Origin: Clonostachys chloroleuca
Lineage: Eukaryota > Ascomycota > Sordariomycetes > Hypocreales > Bionectriaceae
Assembly: GCA_037952775.1 (NCBI GenBank)
Contig: JBANAY010000003.1
Location: 21,700,001-21,764,000 of the forward strand
Direction: 5' to 3'
DNA length: 64,000 nucleotides
The position numbers and the translations under genes are program-made. Of the stretch, positions 1-14,308 are shown piece by piece. The notes below the pieces were generated by a model. The model was not told the DNA's origin. It did not search any database and saw only the letters and a program-made list of their open reading frames with translations. How positions within the stretch are numbered: position 1 is the first letter of the stretch; the number at the start of each line of letters is the position of its first letter.

Positions 1-15
1 GCGAAAGACACTTAC

Positions 16-2295
<2,280 letters not shown>

Positions 2296-2943
2296 GTTTT
2301 CCGGCGGGCTGTTGAGGGCGAGAATGGGTGTGGGAATAGAGTATGACAGCGCCCCTGAAATTGAGGCTGCGATATGAGGTTAAAAACTGAGAAATGGTGG
2401 GTGAAGAAAGAGTGAGCAGTGCCTGAACGCAAGGGAAAGGTGGTGCACGTGATGGAGAAAGAGCGGGCGAAAGGCGCGTTGGGTACAAGAACTCTTTCAG
2501 TGCCGCATATTTCAGGCACACAAGGCACAATAATCCATCTTGCACCGCTTTGATCCTACCCAAGAATTTCATCACAACATTTACTCGTCTTCTGTTATGC
2601 CAGGTTTACTCCTGCTCATCTCCCCTGCACGGCTAGTTCCTCTGTTGACCGCCTTGTCGATCGAAAGGCAGTGGTTTCTTCCTCCTTGCTTCGCAAAATC
2701 ATGATTTCTGGCCAAATAGTTAATTTTTACTCATCTTCCCAGTCGGATCCTCCAACTCCAGATACACAGGGCTTGTTCAAGCAATCAACAATACTACAGT
2801 GCCCTGTTTCACCGTCTCGTCAAATCCCCTCCTGTTAGGTGAATCAGCTCCCGAGCGCGCTGTATCTTTTTCTTTGATCTAACTATCTCTCTAGAGGGAT
2901 TGAAATTTTCCCAGTGACGATATTTTCAAGACAACGTCGAACG
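2296..2943. other. Divergent intergenic region
   Basis: About 650 bp shared as 5' flank by the helicase (minus) and the 306-aa gene (plus). A CACGTG palindrome lies at about 2446-2451. I see no further gene here. Confidence 0.5.
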
Positions 2944-3864
2944 ATGGTTATCTCGGCAACCGTCAAGAAGTTGGACCCCGTGAACACCGGGAAGTATCCG
3001 GAATCATGGAAACCCAAAAACAAAAAGGACAGAGCATGGAGAGAAAACTATTTTGCCCACATGGGCAGGATGCAACGGGACTACAAGGATAAGAGAGTTG
3101 TTCAGGCGCCAGTGATTCAACACTCGTATTGGCTCATTCCCGTGCAAGTACCTTCGGCTTCTAGCAAGAACATTGATGAGAAGAAGAAAGTGGTTTACGT
3201 GGAGAAGAAAGAAGAGGATAAAGTGAAATCTTTTGCGAGGATTGACCTCGATTCTCTCAAAACGTACAACGCTGCGGGTTGGAACGTGTGGCAGCCTCCT
3301 CGGAGACCAACGGAGATTTTTACTGACAAGGAGACTCGATTGATTCCTGAGCTGAAAGAGTCGCACCCAGTGTCCGAAAGCCTCAAGGAAACGGCAGTTC
3401 TTTTCCCAAAAGGGATTCAGATCTCCACCGTATGCGATGGCCTTGATTGGCACCCAGGGCAACTACTGGGAACTAACTCAAGTGCTGAGGCTCCGATCTC
3501 CAAAACACCAACATTCATGCTCCCCTCCGAGTCTGGAAAGAACTTCGCGTCGGCTACCTCTCGTGGGCATATACATACATACGACCGGCCAAAGCTTGTA
3601 GGCGCGGGCTGGGGCGACTACGACCTCTTTTTTGAGTGGCAACTTCACGGCCGCGTCCTGGATATCAAGGAACTGGAGGCAAAAACTTGGAATTACAGGG
3701 ATGAAGAATCAATCAAGTTTGTTCCTGCTTCTGTCTTGGAGGATGGAAAAGAAATATCAATGTCTTCTTATAAGCCTGACTACCTCAAGACGCCTCCACC
3801 CCTTTACATGAAAGCGACAAGCAGGGAACAGGAGTGGGATGATGGGAAGGGTTTTGGGTGGTAG
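2944..3864 (+). CDS. Hypothetical protein, 306 aa
   Basis: Single-exon reading frame. I placed the start at the ATG at 2944 because the frame upstream contains only a GTG at 2914. The protein is soluble, rich in Lys, Trp and Tyr, and has no signal peptide or membrane segment. The N-terminal third is strongly basic and includes a KKKVVYVEKKEEDK stretch. Trp-containing motifs recur (YPESWKPK, GWNVWQPP, GLDWHPGQ, GWGDYDLFFEW), and the C-terminus ends EWDDGKGFGW. I do not recognise a family. Composition and the uninterrupted 921-nt frame support a real gene; the function is unknown. Confidence 0.75.
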   Translation: MVISATVKKLDPVNTGKYPESWKPKNKKDRAWRENYFAHMGRMQRDYKDKRVVQAPVIQHSYWLIPVQVPSASSKNIDEKKKVVYVEKKEEDKVKSFARIDLDSLKTYNAAGWNVWQPPRRPTEIFTDKETRLIPELKESHPVSESLKETAVLFPKGIQISTVCDGLDWHPGQLLGTNSSAEAPISKTPTFMLPSESGKNFASATSRGHIHTYDRPKLVGAGWGDYDLFFEWQLHGRVLDIKELEAKTWNYRDEESIKFVPASVLEDGKEISMSSYKPDYLKTPPPLYMKATSREQEWDDGKGFGW

Positions 3865-4726
3865 GATTGATCATTATATGAACGATGCTTCTAAATTGAT
3901 GAGATAGGCGTCAATCACACCGAGTATTCATGTCGTATCACCATTCGAAGATTCTGCGTGATGTAAGAATCTTCACAAAAAACTTTACTTCCTTTTATAG
4001 TTGTAACGATATCTCACACTTGATGGAATTTTACTGGTTTTTATTCTTGATGCGCTACCTGGAATCGTATCGAGATTTCTCTATGATAAATACAAGATGT
4101 TCTAGCGATGCACATAGTTCAGAGCTCAGATTCAATGCCGTTGCAAGTCCATTGATTTACTTACTCAGGAATAAAGATACGAGGGTGATTTAATGACTTA
4201 CTTCCAACATGCATGTTGCTCGAATGATGACTACAGTAGATGAGAGAGCGCGGGCATAGATCACCCCGAGTCATTTCGTATTTCGGTTTCATGTCAATGA
4301 ACGCTGAGCTCTCAAATCAAAGTCCTTCGAAGGGCGCGAAGGGCGCAAGGGTTGCAGGTTACATGCATAGTGTGCGCATGTTACATATGGATGCAACGCC
4401 AGAACAACGGACAAAGACAGTCCCCTATTTCGGCCGAGGAGAAGAATTGCCACCAAGAAAAGAAATCATCTATGAAAACTCAAGCTTTTCCCTTCTCTTC
4501 CAGCCATCTGATGCACTTCCAGCACTGTTTTGGGAAACTTCCGGTGTAGGTCTGCAAGCTGACTAATGTGCAGAGCACGCAAGATGAAGCTACTGCACTG
4601 CAACCTGCGCTCCACATCTAAAATGGCTCAAAAACTTTCCCATTTATTCTCCATCCTAACTGTAAGGGCAGAGTTCTGACTACCAGTTCCAAGACTCCCC
4701 AAGAGAATTGGCAAGCGAACGAACCC
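3865..4726. other. Intergenic region
   Basis: No convincing gene. Contains a short GAAGGGCGC direct repeat near 4330-4350 and the 5' flank of the MFS gene. Confidence 0.4.
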
Positions 4727-6363
4727 ATGGATCCTCGGACGGTTGAAGAAACGGAGCCTTTGCTGGGGGGTGAGGTTATCACCACCGATCCCCGCACTAT
4801 TGAAGAGCGCGAGTTTGCCAAGGGCGACCCTGAAAACCCTTTGGAATGGCCACTCAGATTCAAATGGCTTTTCATTAGCATCTTGTTCTTTATGGGTGCC
4901 ACAGTGTAAGCGCCCAATTGCACTTCGCCCTGTCCGCGTGCATGCTCGCATTACCTCCTCTTGATGACTTCCACTCCATCCATTCACCTTGCTGATCACT
5001 CTCGTGTAGCACTTTTACCTGCATTTCCCCAGTCCCGATCGCGGGGAGGATAGTCCAGGACCTCTCCAACGGCGAGAAAAACAAGTACGCCAGCGTGCTG
5101 CTCGTCACTATCTGGGAGCTCGGCGAGGCAGCCGGCCCCCTCCTCATCGCCCCCTCTCCGAGACATTTGGCCGGTATCCCGTCCTCAATGTCTGCAGCGT
5201 CTTCTTCACCGCCGCGGCTGTGTTGGCCGCAACAGCACAGACCACGCCGCAGTTCATCCTTTCCCGAGTCCTGTCCGGCCTGTTCGTCACGTCAAACGTC
5301 CTCGGACCAGCGATTGTTGGCGATATCTTCGAGCCCGACATGCGAGGGTCCGCCATGAGCTTCGTTATGCTGGCGCCCAACATCGGCGGCGCGGTTGGGC
5401 CTGCTATTGGAGGATATGTGGCCGATGCCTTGAGCTGGAGGTGGGTTGTTTGGATGAGTGTCTTGCTGTGCGCCACTTGCCAGGTTCTGGTCTTGCTCTG
5501 TTTCCGGGAAACCTACGGGCCGACCATTCTTGCACGCAAGGTGCACCGACTGAGGAAACTGAGCGGCTCACCGAGTGCTGAGAGCGCAGCCCAGAACAAC
5601 TCTAAGTCTCGTGGGCCTGAGGCGGCTTTGGAGTCCATCATTCGACCCTTCCTGATCTTCAAGAGCTCGATTGTTCTCGTTGCGGTCTCGCTCTTTGGTT
5701 CCCTCACATTTTCTCACTATTTCAATATGACCACGACCCTGCCAGATATTCTGGAAGATGTGTACGGCTTGAAGTCATCACAGACGGGGATGTCGATGCT
5801 GAGCTTTTGTGAGTGTGGTTTCCTTCAAAGTGTGCTGTATACTAACAATCGCCACAGCCATTGGATCTTTTATCGGCCTATTCATTTGTAACAGGTCCGT
5901 GGATAGAATTTACGTCCATCTGACCAAAGCAAACGGTGGGGTTGGGCAGCCCGAGTACCGTCTGCCACTCATGATATTGGCTGCAGTCTTGGCCCCGTTT
6001 GGCCTGCTCCTCTATGGGTGGAGTGCTGAGTTCGGCCTCCCTCTATGGGTCTTTTTGTTCTCATTTTCTTCCATGGGAATGATACTCCTGATGGCCTTCC
6101 TCCCCTTGTCGGCATACGTCGTTGATGCCTTTGGGCCGTACGCCGCCTCAGCCATGACTGGGCTCATCGTGCTCAGATGTCTCATGGGGTCGTTGTTGCC
6201 GTTGTCGACGACGCCGCTGGTGGAAAACTATGGGTTTGGGAGGGCATTCTCTGTTATATCGCTGGTCAGCGCCGCTCTGGCACCGATACCTGTCATCATT
6301 ATGATATACGGCCAAAAGCTACGACAGCTCTCCAAGTACACAAGAAACGACCCAGCGGAATGA
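4727..6363 (+). CDS. MFS transporter, DHA1 drug:H+ antiporter type, with one frameshift
   Basis: Plasma-membrane major facilitator of the 12-helix DHA1 type. Family members export drugs or small metabolites; the substrate here is unknown. Exons are 4727-4905, 5010-5808 and 5858-6363, all with clean GT..AG introns. A soluble N-tail (ENPLEWPLRFKW) precedes the helices. The conserved TM2-TM3 loop is present as GPLLIAPLSETFGRYP, but only if one nucleotide is added in the C5 run at 5150-5154: upstream sequence reads in one frame and everything after PLLIAP in another. With one extra C the protein is 494 aa, normal for the family. No splice site explains the shift. Either the assembly lacks a base or the allele is broken. 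Confidence 0.85.
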
Positions 6364-7145
6364 TGGACTCATTTGATGGAGCATAGGAAGGGTAAACAGA
6401 GCGGTATCATAATGAAACATCTTCAACGCCATGTCGTCACAGCAAGAACTCAATGCGGTACGGGATGAGTGGATAGAGAGACCACCGCGTGGCCTTTATT
6501 CATGACAGCAATTTTCCTGGGATTTGGCAAGCGGGTTAGACAAAGCGCGTGGTACATCAAGACCACCGCATGAAGTTCAACATAGAATTCACAATGGATA
6601 AACCAATAGTGAATTACTCATTTGCACAAATTTTATAAAATGATTTATTGTGCACCTTTGATTGAGATTGTCACTAATAGAACCATGGTACAGCTCTGCC
6701 CCTCGTGAAGTATGCGATATGGAGTGTCCAGCTTGGCTCGGAAGAGTTCGAGCAAGGGCATCGACCTATCTCGAAAGTTGCTCAGATAATTTCCCGCCAG
6801 CCCGTGAAGTAACTATGATCATGAAAAGATCAACGGGCCTGTTGAAATAATTCGCCGTGCCTTCATCAAATCCGATTTGTTCACACGCGTCGTTGACATT
6901 CAGATCAAGGTCCCGAGGACTTACTATGCTGGGTGGTTACTTGGAGATCAGTGATAACAAGCTCAGCTCAGCCGCCTGCTCGTGGAGATCACGATATCCC
7001 CTGGAGTTGCAGGCGACAGAGATTACTTCCATAGCGTCTTAGTAGACCCGGAAGAGTGTGACGGCACTAGAGGATTCGGATGGTGAGGACGAAGACTCAG
7101 ATGATGAAGGGGACAAATAACCAAGCATGAATGTGTTTGCTCTAT
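6364..7145. other. Convergent intergenic region
   Basis: Lies between the 3' ends of the MFS gene (plus) and the DUF7730-like gene (minus). Only short, low-quality frames; nothing recognised. Confidence 0.4.
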
Positions 7146-8667
7146 CTATGAGGGAGCCCAGCCCTCATCAGTAGTGTACTTCCCATGACCATATGTAGTA
7201 TAATGTATCCAGTATCCTCGGCCCGCTTTGATCCCTTCACCAAGTTCCAGGCTATTAGGCGAAGTATCTTCCTGCGCGCTGGAGCTGGGAGCAGGTATCT
7301 CACGCCAAAACTCTGGCCCTTCAAACTGAGATTCCCGATCTCGTATTTCATGGATCCCCCGACTCCTTATGTGATTCGACCTCACCGTTTCGAACCACAG
7401 GTTATCTTTGGCATAAGTGACAGTAATGTTTGCTGTAGCTGGTGCGGCCCTGAGAACCAGCGTATCTATACTCAGCGGCATGTTCTCCGCCAAATCTTCC
7501 ATGGTCCGGATCTGCATCCCATCACCTTGGCCCACACCAATGGTTACATATTCCAGGCTCGTCAGACATATGTGAAGGTGAGCCAACGAGGGGAAGATTG
7601 GCGGCATTTGGCGTGTTGGCTGCTTTTCAGGCTCGAGGCCTTCGAAGACTTTGACAATGTGCAGCAGTCTCGGGTTCCAGACGAGTTCGAGTGAGGTGAT
7701 GCTCGAGAGCACTGTGGGTGTAAGCACTTCGTGCAGGCCGCGAAGGAGAACTTCGGATGAAATTTGAATAGTGTTGGTCTTGTAAAGTACCTCCATTCCT
7801 TCCATATAGCTTTGTGAAAGTATGAAATGTGAGAAAATTAACTTGGCAAGAAATGTATGGCTACATGGGAAGCAATAACTTACGCTTGACGGCAGCTCAA
7901 CAGCCAGCCCAGAGCTCCGACCTGGCATTTCGCAGGCCACTCACCAGGCCAATGAGCACATTCGCCTTCGCCTACCATGCAGCCCTCTCTATAGCCCTCC
8001 CTGGCGCAACTCCCAGGATCACTTCGAAGCCTGCCCAGGGAGAGTGGCTGCTCTTCTGGTTTGGAACGATGGCAAACACAGCCGAGCCACCTCCAATCAA
8101 CCTGGCTAAAGTCAAGATCGGTTGAACGCCTTCTATTAATCTTCGCATGTCCTGTTTCCGGGCCACTCTGCAGCTCATCCAAGACCAGATGCGGCCGCAC
8201 GAATGCAAGGTCCATGTGCAGCGTGCGCTGGCCAAAGGCGTGCTCCAGAATACAGCGACGGATCTCGGCTGGGAAGCGACCGAAGAAACGATCGGCATTC
8301 GATGCACCTGAACTTGTTTTGTCCACGCGAATGGGGCCAGCTGATGCTGATCGGTGGACGAGCTTGGCAAAGGAGGCATCGCGTTGTTTGTTGTAGCGCT
8401 TACAGGCTCGAGCTCTGCGATTGTCCCAGGACCACGGTAGGCGGCCCCAGACATGGGCGAGGGGCCTGCCGATGAAGAGCATGGTTTTGATGATCAGCCA
8501 GACCACACGGCCGAGCAGGACGAGAAGCAGGATCCGTATCCCGCGCTTGTCGTGGCGGGTGGCCCAGGCCTCACTGACCGTGGGAATATCCCAATCCTGC
8601 GATGGCACGTTTGATGTTTAGATATTCAAGTACGAAACGCAGGGGGATCATCACTTACGTCGTCCAT
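7146..8667 (-). CDS. DUF7730-like (F-box-like) protein with N-terminal membrane segment, 461 aa
   Basis: Minus-strand exons 8667-8659 (only ATG GAC GAC), 8596-7884 and 7809-7146. The 9-nt first exon is supported by a GTAAGT donor and a CGCAG acceptor. A hydrophobic stretch at about residues 24-50 (IRILLLVLLGRVVWLIIKTM) predicts one membrane helix. The body has the order seen in fungal DUF7730 proteins: an F-box-like opener (FGRFPAEIRRCILEHAFG), a WRWLGCVCHR segment, WLLSCRQAY at the second exon junction, then EGMEVLYKTNTIQISS and ITSLELVWN. The family is abundant in Pezizomycotina and functionally uncharacterised. The tail is polar and probably disordered. Family assignment is from remembered patterns and should be checked by profile search. 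Confidence 0.75.
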
Positions 8668-9700
8668 CCTGGAGTTGGTGGTTCGCCTAGAGATGGGGTG
8701 AGGAAATTAAAATTAGCTCGACCAGGGAGGAGGGAAATTTAGACTTGGTTCGAACCATTCAGCCTCACCACCAGCTGAAACTGCCTATTAAGGAAGAGCA
8801 GTGCGCCTTGCAAGGGCATTTACTGGCACTTGTATATGAGGCATCCATCAAATAAGCTTTTCCCCAAATATTAATCAAGTCTCTATCTGAAAGTACAAAA
8901 AATCACTTTCCTTGGTACCTTGGGATCTCGGCTGAAAGATACACTATCCGTGGCTTTATTTCCTTGAGCTCGGCCATATCTTGACTAGCCGCTTGGTGAG
9001 ACGGTTCTTTTTCCTTACATCAGCTTTACTGGCTCAGAGGTGAGGCAGGGGCATATTGTAAGCCCAAAGTCCAGACTCCGAAAACTGTAGATTGTGATAT
9101 ATCATCTGCCATGGTTAATACAACCCTTGATCGTTTGTTTGAAATTTGCTTTGGTGTAACCCAGCTGGTGGAGTAGCAGCTATCAGTGGACGAAACAGAT
9201 TGTGAAGCGAGTTCCGTGCAAACGGCTCGCTTATTCCTAAAACCGGAGGATGATCTCCGAGTCATGGGGAACCGGGGACCATTGCCCCTTCCCATGAGCT
9301 CAGGCATGCATATCCTAGCGGTCCCCTTTTCTCAAGGAGGGCCCCGGAAGACTGTCGCAGAAACAGAGGATGGATGATCTGATTCTAATGGCAAGATGGT
9401 AACCAATTCTCGGGTAGTGTTCCAGGATCCCGTAGCTAACCTAGTACGACGCCACAATTTCTGTCCAAAGAGCGCCCGCACTCTGGTGAGAATTACGGTC
9501 AACCCCATGGCCCTGTACGTCCCTAGCGTACAACTTGAGCCCAACCTCCAATCAAAGCGGAAAGAGATTGACAGGAGGATTGCTGACCGTCAAGCCATCT
9601 CACGTTGGTATATATGCCTTGCAGTGGATCCCCGCGTCTCCAGCTGTTTGATCCCCAAAAGTTCTTCGAAATGTAGATCACCATACCGTCACCAGAGAAC
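8668..9700. other. Intergenic region
   Basis: No gene I can support. A minus-strand frame at about 9523-9762 has some protein-like composition (TNVRWLDGQQSS), but no start, partner exon or family could be assigned. Confidence 0.35.
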
Positions 9701-11201
9701 ATGACAGGCATCATATGTGAGCTTGATCCCCTTTGTCTCGCTAAACCCGATATTAGAAACATCAGAACTCTCGGAAACCCATTGGCTAATCATCAAATGG
9801 CAATGAACAGACCTGGCAGAGCCTCCTGCGGGAGAAGATCGGTTCGCTGATACCTTCACAATGGTCCCAAATATCCTGGCTGCTGGTATCATCACCAACG
9901 CCATCGCTCTTGCTGCTGTAGTGATCCGCACCTACACGAAGCTCCGTGAGCAGAGACAACCCTTCCAGGGCGATGACTGTAAGAGACGGAAATGATTCAC
10001 GAGGAAGTGAAGGCGCAGTCTCTAACCTAAAGATCTAGTCTGGATCATTGTTGCTATGATTGGTTGCATAGTTTGGTTTTGCTTCATCGCGGTTGGTGAG
10101 TTACTGAGATCCTTGCTCTACTTCAGACTGAAATGCCTTTGTTCTAAACAGGTCTGTGGGACAGGAACTTCTTACGGATTCGGACATCGTCGTTGGCAAG
10201 TCCCGAGATCAGACTTTAACGATTATCAACGGGTAAGCTTGTCTTTCAAATGTGTCCGACATAATAAAACCTGACACGTTCTTCTCGTATGTTTCTCTAG
10301 TTGCAAACTACTGGCATGTTCTTCTCGACAGCGGCGACAACTGGCCCAAAGATCTCACTCCTTCTGGTGTACAGACGACTCACGCCGAGCTATGGAGTCC
10401 ACATAGCAACGACTGCAATCATAGGCTTCACGGCCATCTACACGGCTCTTAACGTGGGTGGCGGAATACTAGGTTGTGTCCCCGTCAGTGCTGTATTCAA
10501 AGAGCCCTTACCTGAGGGAACCAAGTGTGGCCCACGTCGCGCCTTCTTCATTTTATTTGGCTTCGGGAATGCGGCCGTGGACATTGCCATTGTGGTACTC
10601 GCCGTGATCATATTTGCGCCACTACGTCTCCCCAAAGCGAAGAAGATTTCTACCCTCTTGCTGTTTAGTGGCGGTCTATTGTAAGTATCAAAGAGCCCAA
10701 TGGTCCAAGCGGGAGGATTCCATACTGAGCTTGAACACCCTTAGTATTTGCGGCATTGCGTGCGCGCGAGCGTTGCTCATCTTCCAACCCCGCGACTTCT
10801 GGGGAGAGATACCCATCTTCTTCCTCAACGTTGTCGAGTGCACCGGCAGCATCATCATTGCCTCCACTCCCGTGCTGAGCGCCTTCGTTAAGAAATACAT
10901 CAGGGCCTTGGGGGCCCAAGGCAGCTCCAACCAGTCTCGTGGGCTGCGGCAAGATTATATTCGGCAGTCGGACCATCACAAGAGGCCGGCCGCGCCCTTT
11001 TCGTCAGAGAGCGCGGATGCCATTGTGCTGCGAAGCATAGACAATGATGAGGCGAAATTGAGAGGGAACAAGGCGGGGATGTTGGATGTGCAGCACAACT
11101 TGCCGCGGAAGTCAAAGGAGACTGATGTTGTTACAGACGTTGAGGTTGGGTCGACCTCCTCAGGTAAGCAGATCGCTTGCCAGGAGAATCTTTACAGGTA
11201 A
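9701..11201 (+). CDS. Fungal rhodopsin-domain (PTH11-like/Fung_rhodopsin) integral membrane protein, 381 aa
   Basis: Seven-helix membrane protein of the fungal rhodopsin-domain family. Proposed exons are 9701-9716, 9811-9978, 10039-10095, 10165-10232, 10301-10680 and 10745-11201, with all phases agreeing. The 16-nt first exon is the least certain; the alternative start is ATG 9861. Family hallmarks are the GEDRFADTF opener, helix 1 followed by YTKLREQRQPFQGDD, GTSYGFGHRRWQVPR, LQTTGMFFSTAATTGPKISLLLVYRRL, and GCVPVSAVFK with a second Cys before the GPRRAFF helix. The C-terminal 110 residues are a polar cytoplasmic tail. Members are often called Pth11-like or SAT5-like, but few have known ligands. 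It lies alone, with no obvious operon-like partner. Confidence 0.82.
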
Positions 11202-12179
11202 ATGAGGGTTTGACGTTCTTTGGGTATTTGTTTTTTGGATGTTTCGATTTGTTAATTAGGATTATCATATGTAAAAGGAATGGCTTAAAATGTTGGACAA
11301 TTGCTATTGATATTGGATCCCCTTGTTGAAGGGGTATCTTCATTGTTTCGAGAACAAGAAGTATTCTGTATGATCTAAGACTCATGCTAGAGTTCTTCGC
11401 CGTGTAGGTGCCTACTGGTGTCTGCTTTTCCGACACCCCCTCGCCCAGTTGGAACACACCCCCCCCCCGTTCTCAGGTTACTTGACAATATATCTCTAGG
11501 TAACAGATCACAATAGGGCTGGAAGGCTTATAAGAAGAAAGCTATAGCTACAGGGGGGGCGGGTAATGTGCATTATCTTATGAGCATGTGAGGCAAGAAG
11601 GAGAAAAGCGAAGATTATCTAAAGAGCTATAAAACCACTTTTTTTCCACGTGATACTAAGCCACCTAGCACAGTTATAATAAGAAGATCAAGACTCATTT
11701 CGAAACCTTAATCGAAAGTTCGCGCCTCAACCTTCAGTCACAAAGCTACCTCGCGGTCGTGACTCACTTCCCGTGAATGCATACCTTTACGATACGAGAT
11801 ACCAGGTGTCAGCAATTCGATCTGAACAACCCAATACAGACCATGTTGCTAGAATGTACGCATTGAGCTATTGCTATTCCTAACTAGCTCATTCACATAT
11901 GAGAAAATATGAGATCATAGGAAATCAGGACAACAGTCACATATCACTATAACAGAACAAAGTGTCAAACTTTATGTTTAAACTTTGGCCTAAGGTCTTT
12001 GAGATTGTACATTCAGCCCTTGTACAATTAGCTAACAAATATTATTAGTCCATATTTACGAATGAGTAATATGTTCAGACAAGTACACGAAAGATATAAA
12101 CCTGCTGGTAGAGACCACACACATTCTTCCAAACACCCCATCAATTTTATCCAGATCAGTATATTCTCTTAATCTGCTC
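11202..12179. other. AT-rich intergenic region with C and G homopolymers
   Basis: Holds a C10 run at about 11459-11468, a G7 run at about 11553-11559 and a TATAAA-like element near 12095. I see no gene. Confidence 0.4.
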
Positions 12180-12997
12180 ATGGTATGCGGGCCCCCAGTT
12201 TCAGGTTTTCAAAATGCTAACGAAGTCAACAGTCCGGCAACAGCACGAGCGGGGGCAAAAGAAGCCTAGAGAGTTCTAGCACTGAGATACTAGAGTGCAT
12301 CGTTGTTGATTTGTCTGGGGGCAAAAGAATTAAGAAAGATTCGCTTAAAAGCTCATTGTGCAGCAAAAATAAGAAACCAGTAAGTCATCGTTGCAATATT
12401 ATGTTCCGAATGTGCCCATAACTGACTATACAGCTTCAGCATAAATTTGGTTACCGCACGCCTCGTGGGCAGTGTCAAAGGTGCATCGCAAAAGGATGTG
12501 AGTGCTTAAAGCCCATGGAGGCTTACACTCATGAGAGAACCTTCTCTGCTACGGGCTTGGCCACACCAGAGGCTGAAGAGGAGATTCTGTCGATCGTGCC
12601 TAGTCAGCCACTCACTACAGTGTCATATGCCCCGAGTACTTCTAATACAGCCTCATCTTTGCCCCGGCAGGTGTCAGTAGGGAATCCGTCTTCTATGGAG
12701 ACTACGAGCAGTGCCACCAGGGCTCCTGGATTGTCTGGCTGTGAGTCGAGCTCGCGCCCTCAATTGGGTGTCCGGAAACCCACAAGGTACTCACTCATAC
12801 CCGTGAGTTTCCTTCTAAACAAAGAATAGTCCATCGAATACCGGCCTTTTTAGATTTCAGAACATGTTGATTTTCTTTCGTTGGTCAATTTTTCAATGAA
12901 TTTGGTATGCCCTAGCCTGCCACAAATCATAACCCTATAAGCGATCGCTTGCTTGCTTTTTTAGACACTGATTGCTTCATTGAGTTTAAACTCGTAA
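12180..12997 (+). CDS. Hypothetical 200-aa protein with Cys motif; ATG-only first exon
   Basis: Five proposed exons: 12180-12182 (just ATG), 12233-12379, 12434-12802, 12854-12904 and 12965-12997. All four introns are phase 0 with good donors (GTATGC, GTAAGT, GTGAGT, GTATGC) and CAG or TAG acceptors. That consistency is the main evidence for a real gene. Residues 2-50 are Ser/Lys-rich with an ILECIVVDL patch. Around residue 60 comes KFGYRTPRGQCQRCIAKGCE, giving C-x2-C-x4-C-x-C, which resembles the second half of a Zn2Cys6 cluster (CxRCxxxGxxC). The rest is Ser/Thr-rich and looks disordered, ending in a short hydrophobic tail. I do not recognise a family. It could be a DNA-binding-like protein or a degenerate remnant of a zinc-cluster regulator; the last two small exons are the weakest part. 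Confidence 0.5.
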
Positions 12998-13441
12998 ACA
13001 AGATTTTCAATAAGTCTTATCAATTCATGGCGCCTGGCATAATGCCAGGGATGCAAAGATTGAACACGTCAGATAGTCCGCTTAGTCCCTCCCTCAACTT
13101 CCTGTTTAGCCAAAGTACCAAAATGCTATAGTCACCCATGCCCCTTACTAGAACTAATTAGAACAACCACCCGGATTTACATGCGTTTCATTCCTTCGAG
13201 TAACGTCAGTTCTAATTGGACATGCTTTATCTATGAAGAAGAGGGGTAAAGAATGACCGAGGCCGTGGTGGCTGGTGTGAGGTATTTCAAACGTGACTCC
13301 TGCACCCATGACCGTGCTTCTTGTTATCCTATAAGTATTGCACCCTCGCCGCAAAGTCTAGCTAAAATCTCGACATCGTATTCAATTATACTCTCCTACT
13401 TCCCTTGATCTTGGCAAAACTGTTACCATTGCCTCAAAAAA
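12998..13441. other. Intergenic region
   Basis: 5' flank of the dehydrogenase gene, with a pyrimidine-rich stretch just before its start. No gene seen. Confidence 0.4.
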
Positions 13442-14308
13442 ATGGCTGAAACCAGTCAGACGATTGTTCTCATCACGGGGGCTAATACTGGCATCGGCTG
13501 GGAGACTGTGAAGGCTCTCCTTCAGTCAGATCGCTCCTATCATGTTCTTATGGGGACCCGAGATCTGCAGAAGGGGCAAGAGGCTCTGATATTACTGAAG
13601 GGCATCGCTTTCAACACCAAGAGCACGACTGAGCTGCTCCAGATTGATGTCTCGAGTGATGAGTCGATATCAAAGGCTTTCGATTTGGTTCAAGCTACTT
13701 ATGGACGCGTCGATGTGCTATTGAACAATGCAGGTTAGTTCACCACTCGAAATATCGCATCCTGGCTATGGAAGTTCGCTAAAAGTAGACAAGGAATCGC
13801 ATTGGATGCTGAGCTTGTGTTTGGCGAGATCACTATGCGTGAGGCCTGGAACAAGTCCTATGACGTTAATGTGTCTGGACCAGATATCTTAACCCATACT
13901 TTTGCTCCTCTTCTGCTCAAATCCTCTGACCCTCGACTGATCTTTGTCAGTAGCGGGTTGGCCAGTCTTGGGCGGATGAGCGAGGCGCATTATCCGGCAC
14001 CCCCGCCAATCCCGGCTGGCTGGCCAAAGAAAGGTGCATATCTCCCAAGCTCGTATCGGGCCAGTAAGACCGCCCTGAATATGGTGATGCTATCGTGGCA
14101 CTGGATACTGAAGGAGGACAGGGTCAAGGTGTGGTGTGTGGAACCAGGTTTCCTCGCTACGGGACTTGGAGGAGAGAGAGCGGCAAAAGCTAGGAGTGGC
14201 GCTGGGCATCCTTCGAGTGGTGGGAAGCTCCTTTTGACTGTTATTGAAGGCGATAGAGATGCTGAAGTTGGCAAGGTCGTTAACATGGGAGGTATACAGC
14301 CATTTTAA
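13442..14308 (+). CDS. Short-chain dehydrogenase/reductase, 268 aa
   Basis: NAD(P)-dependent oxidoreductase of the classical SDR fold; substrate unknown. Exons are 13442-13733 and 13794-14308, with a phase-1 intron splitting the Gly of the NNAG motif. The cofactor-binding TGANTGIG is at residues 12-19, NNAG at about 95-98, the catalytic Ser in FVSSG (150-151), and the catalytic Y-x3-K in SSYRASK (Tyr185, Lys189), followed by VEPG. The sequence resembles fungal carbonyl-reductase-like SDRs. It is cytosolic, with no targeting signal seen. It is followed at some distance by an epoxide-hydrolase-like gene on the same strand, but a shared pathway is not shown. Confidence 0.9.

Noticed and set aside
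5010..5220. Extra intron to explain the MFS frameshift
   Set aside because: No GT..AG pair within the conserved segment preserves both PLLIAP and LSETFGRYP.
9523..9762. 79-codon minus-strand frame upstream of the rhodopsin-domain gene
   Set aside because: Some protein-like words, but it overlaps the proposed first exon of the plus-strand gene and has no partner exon.
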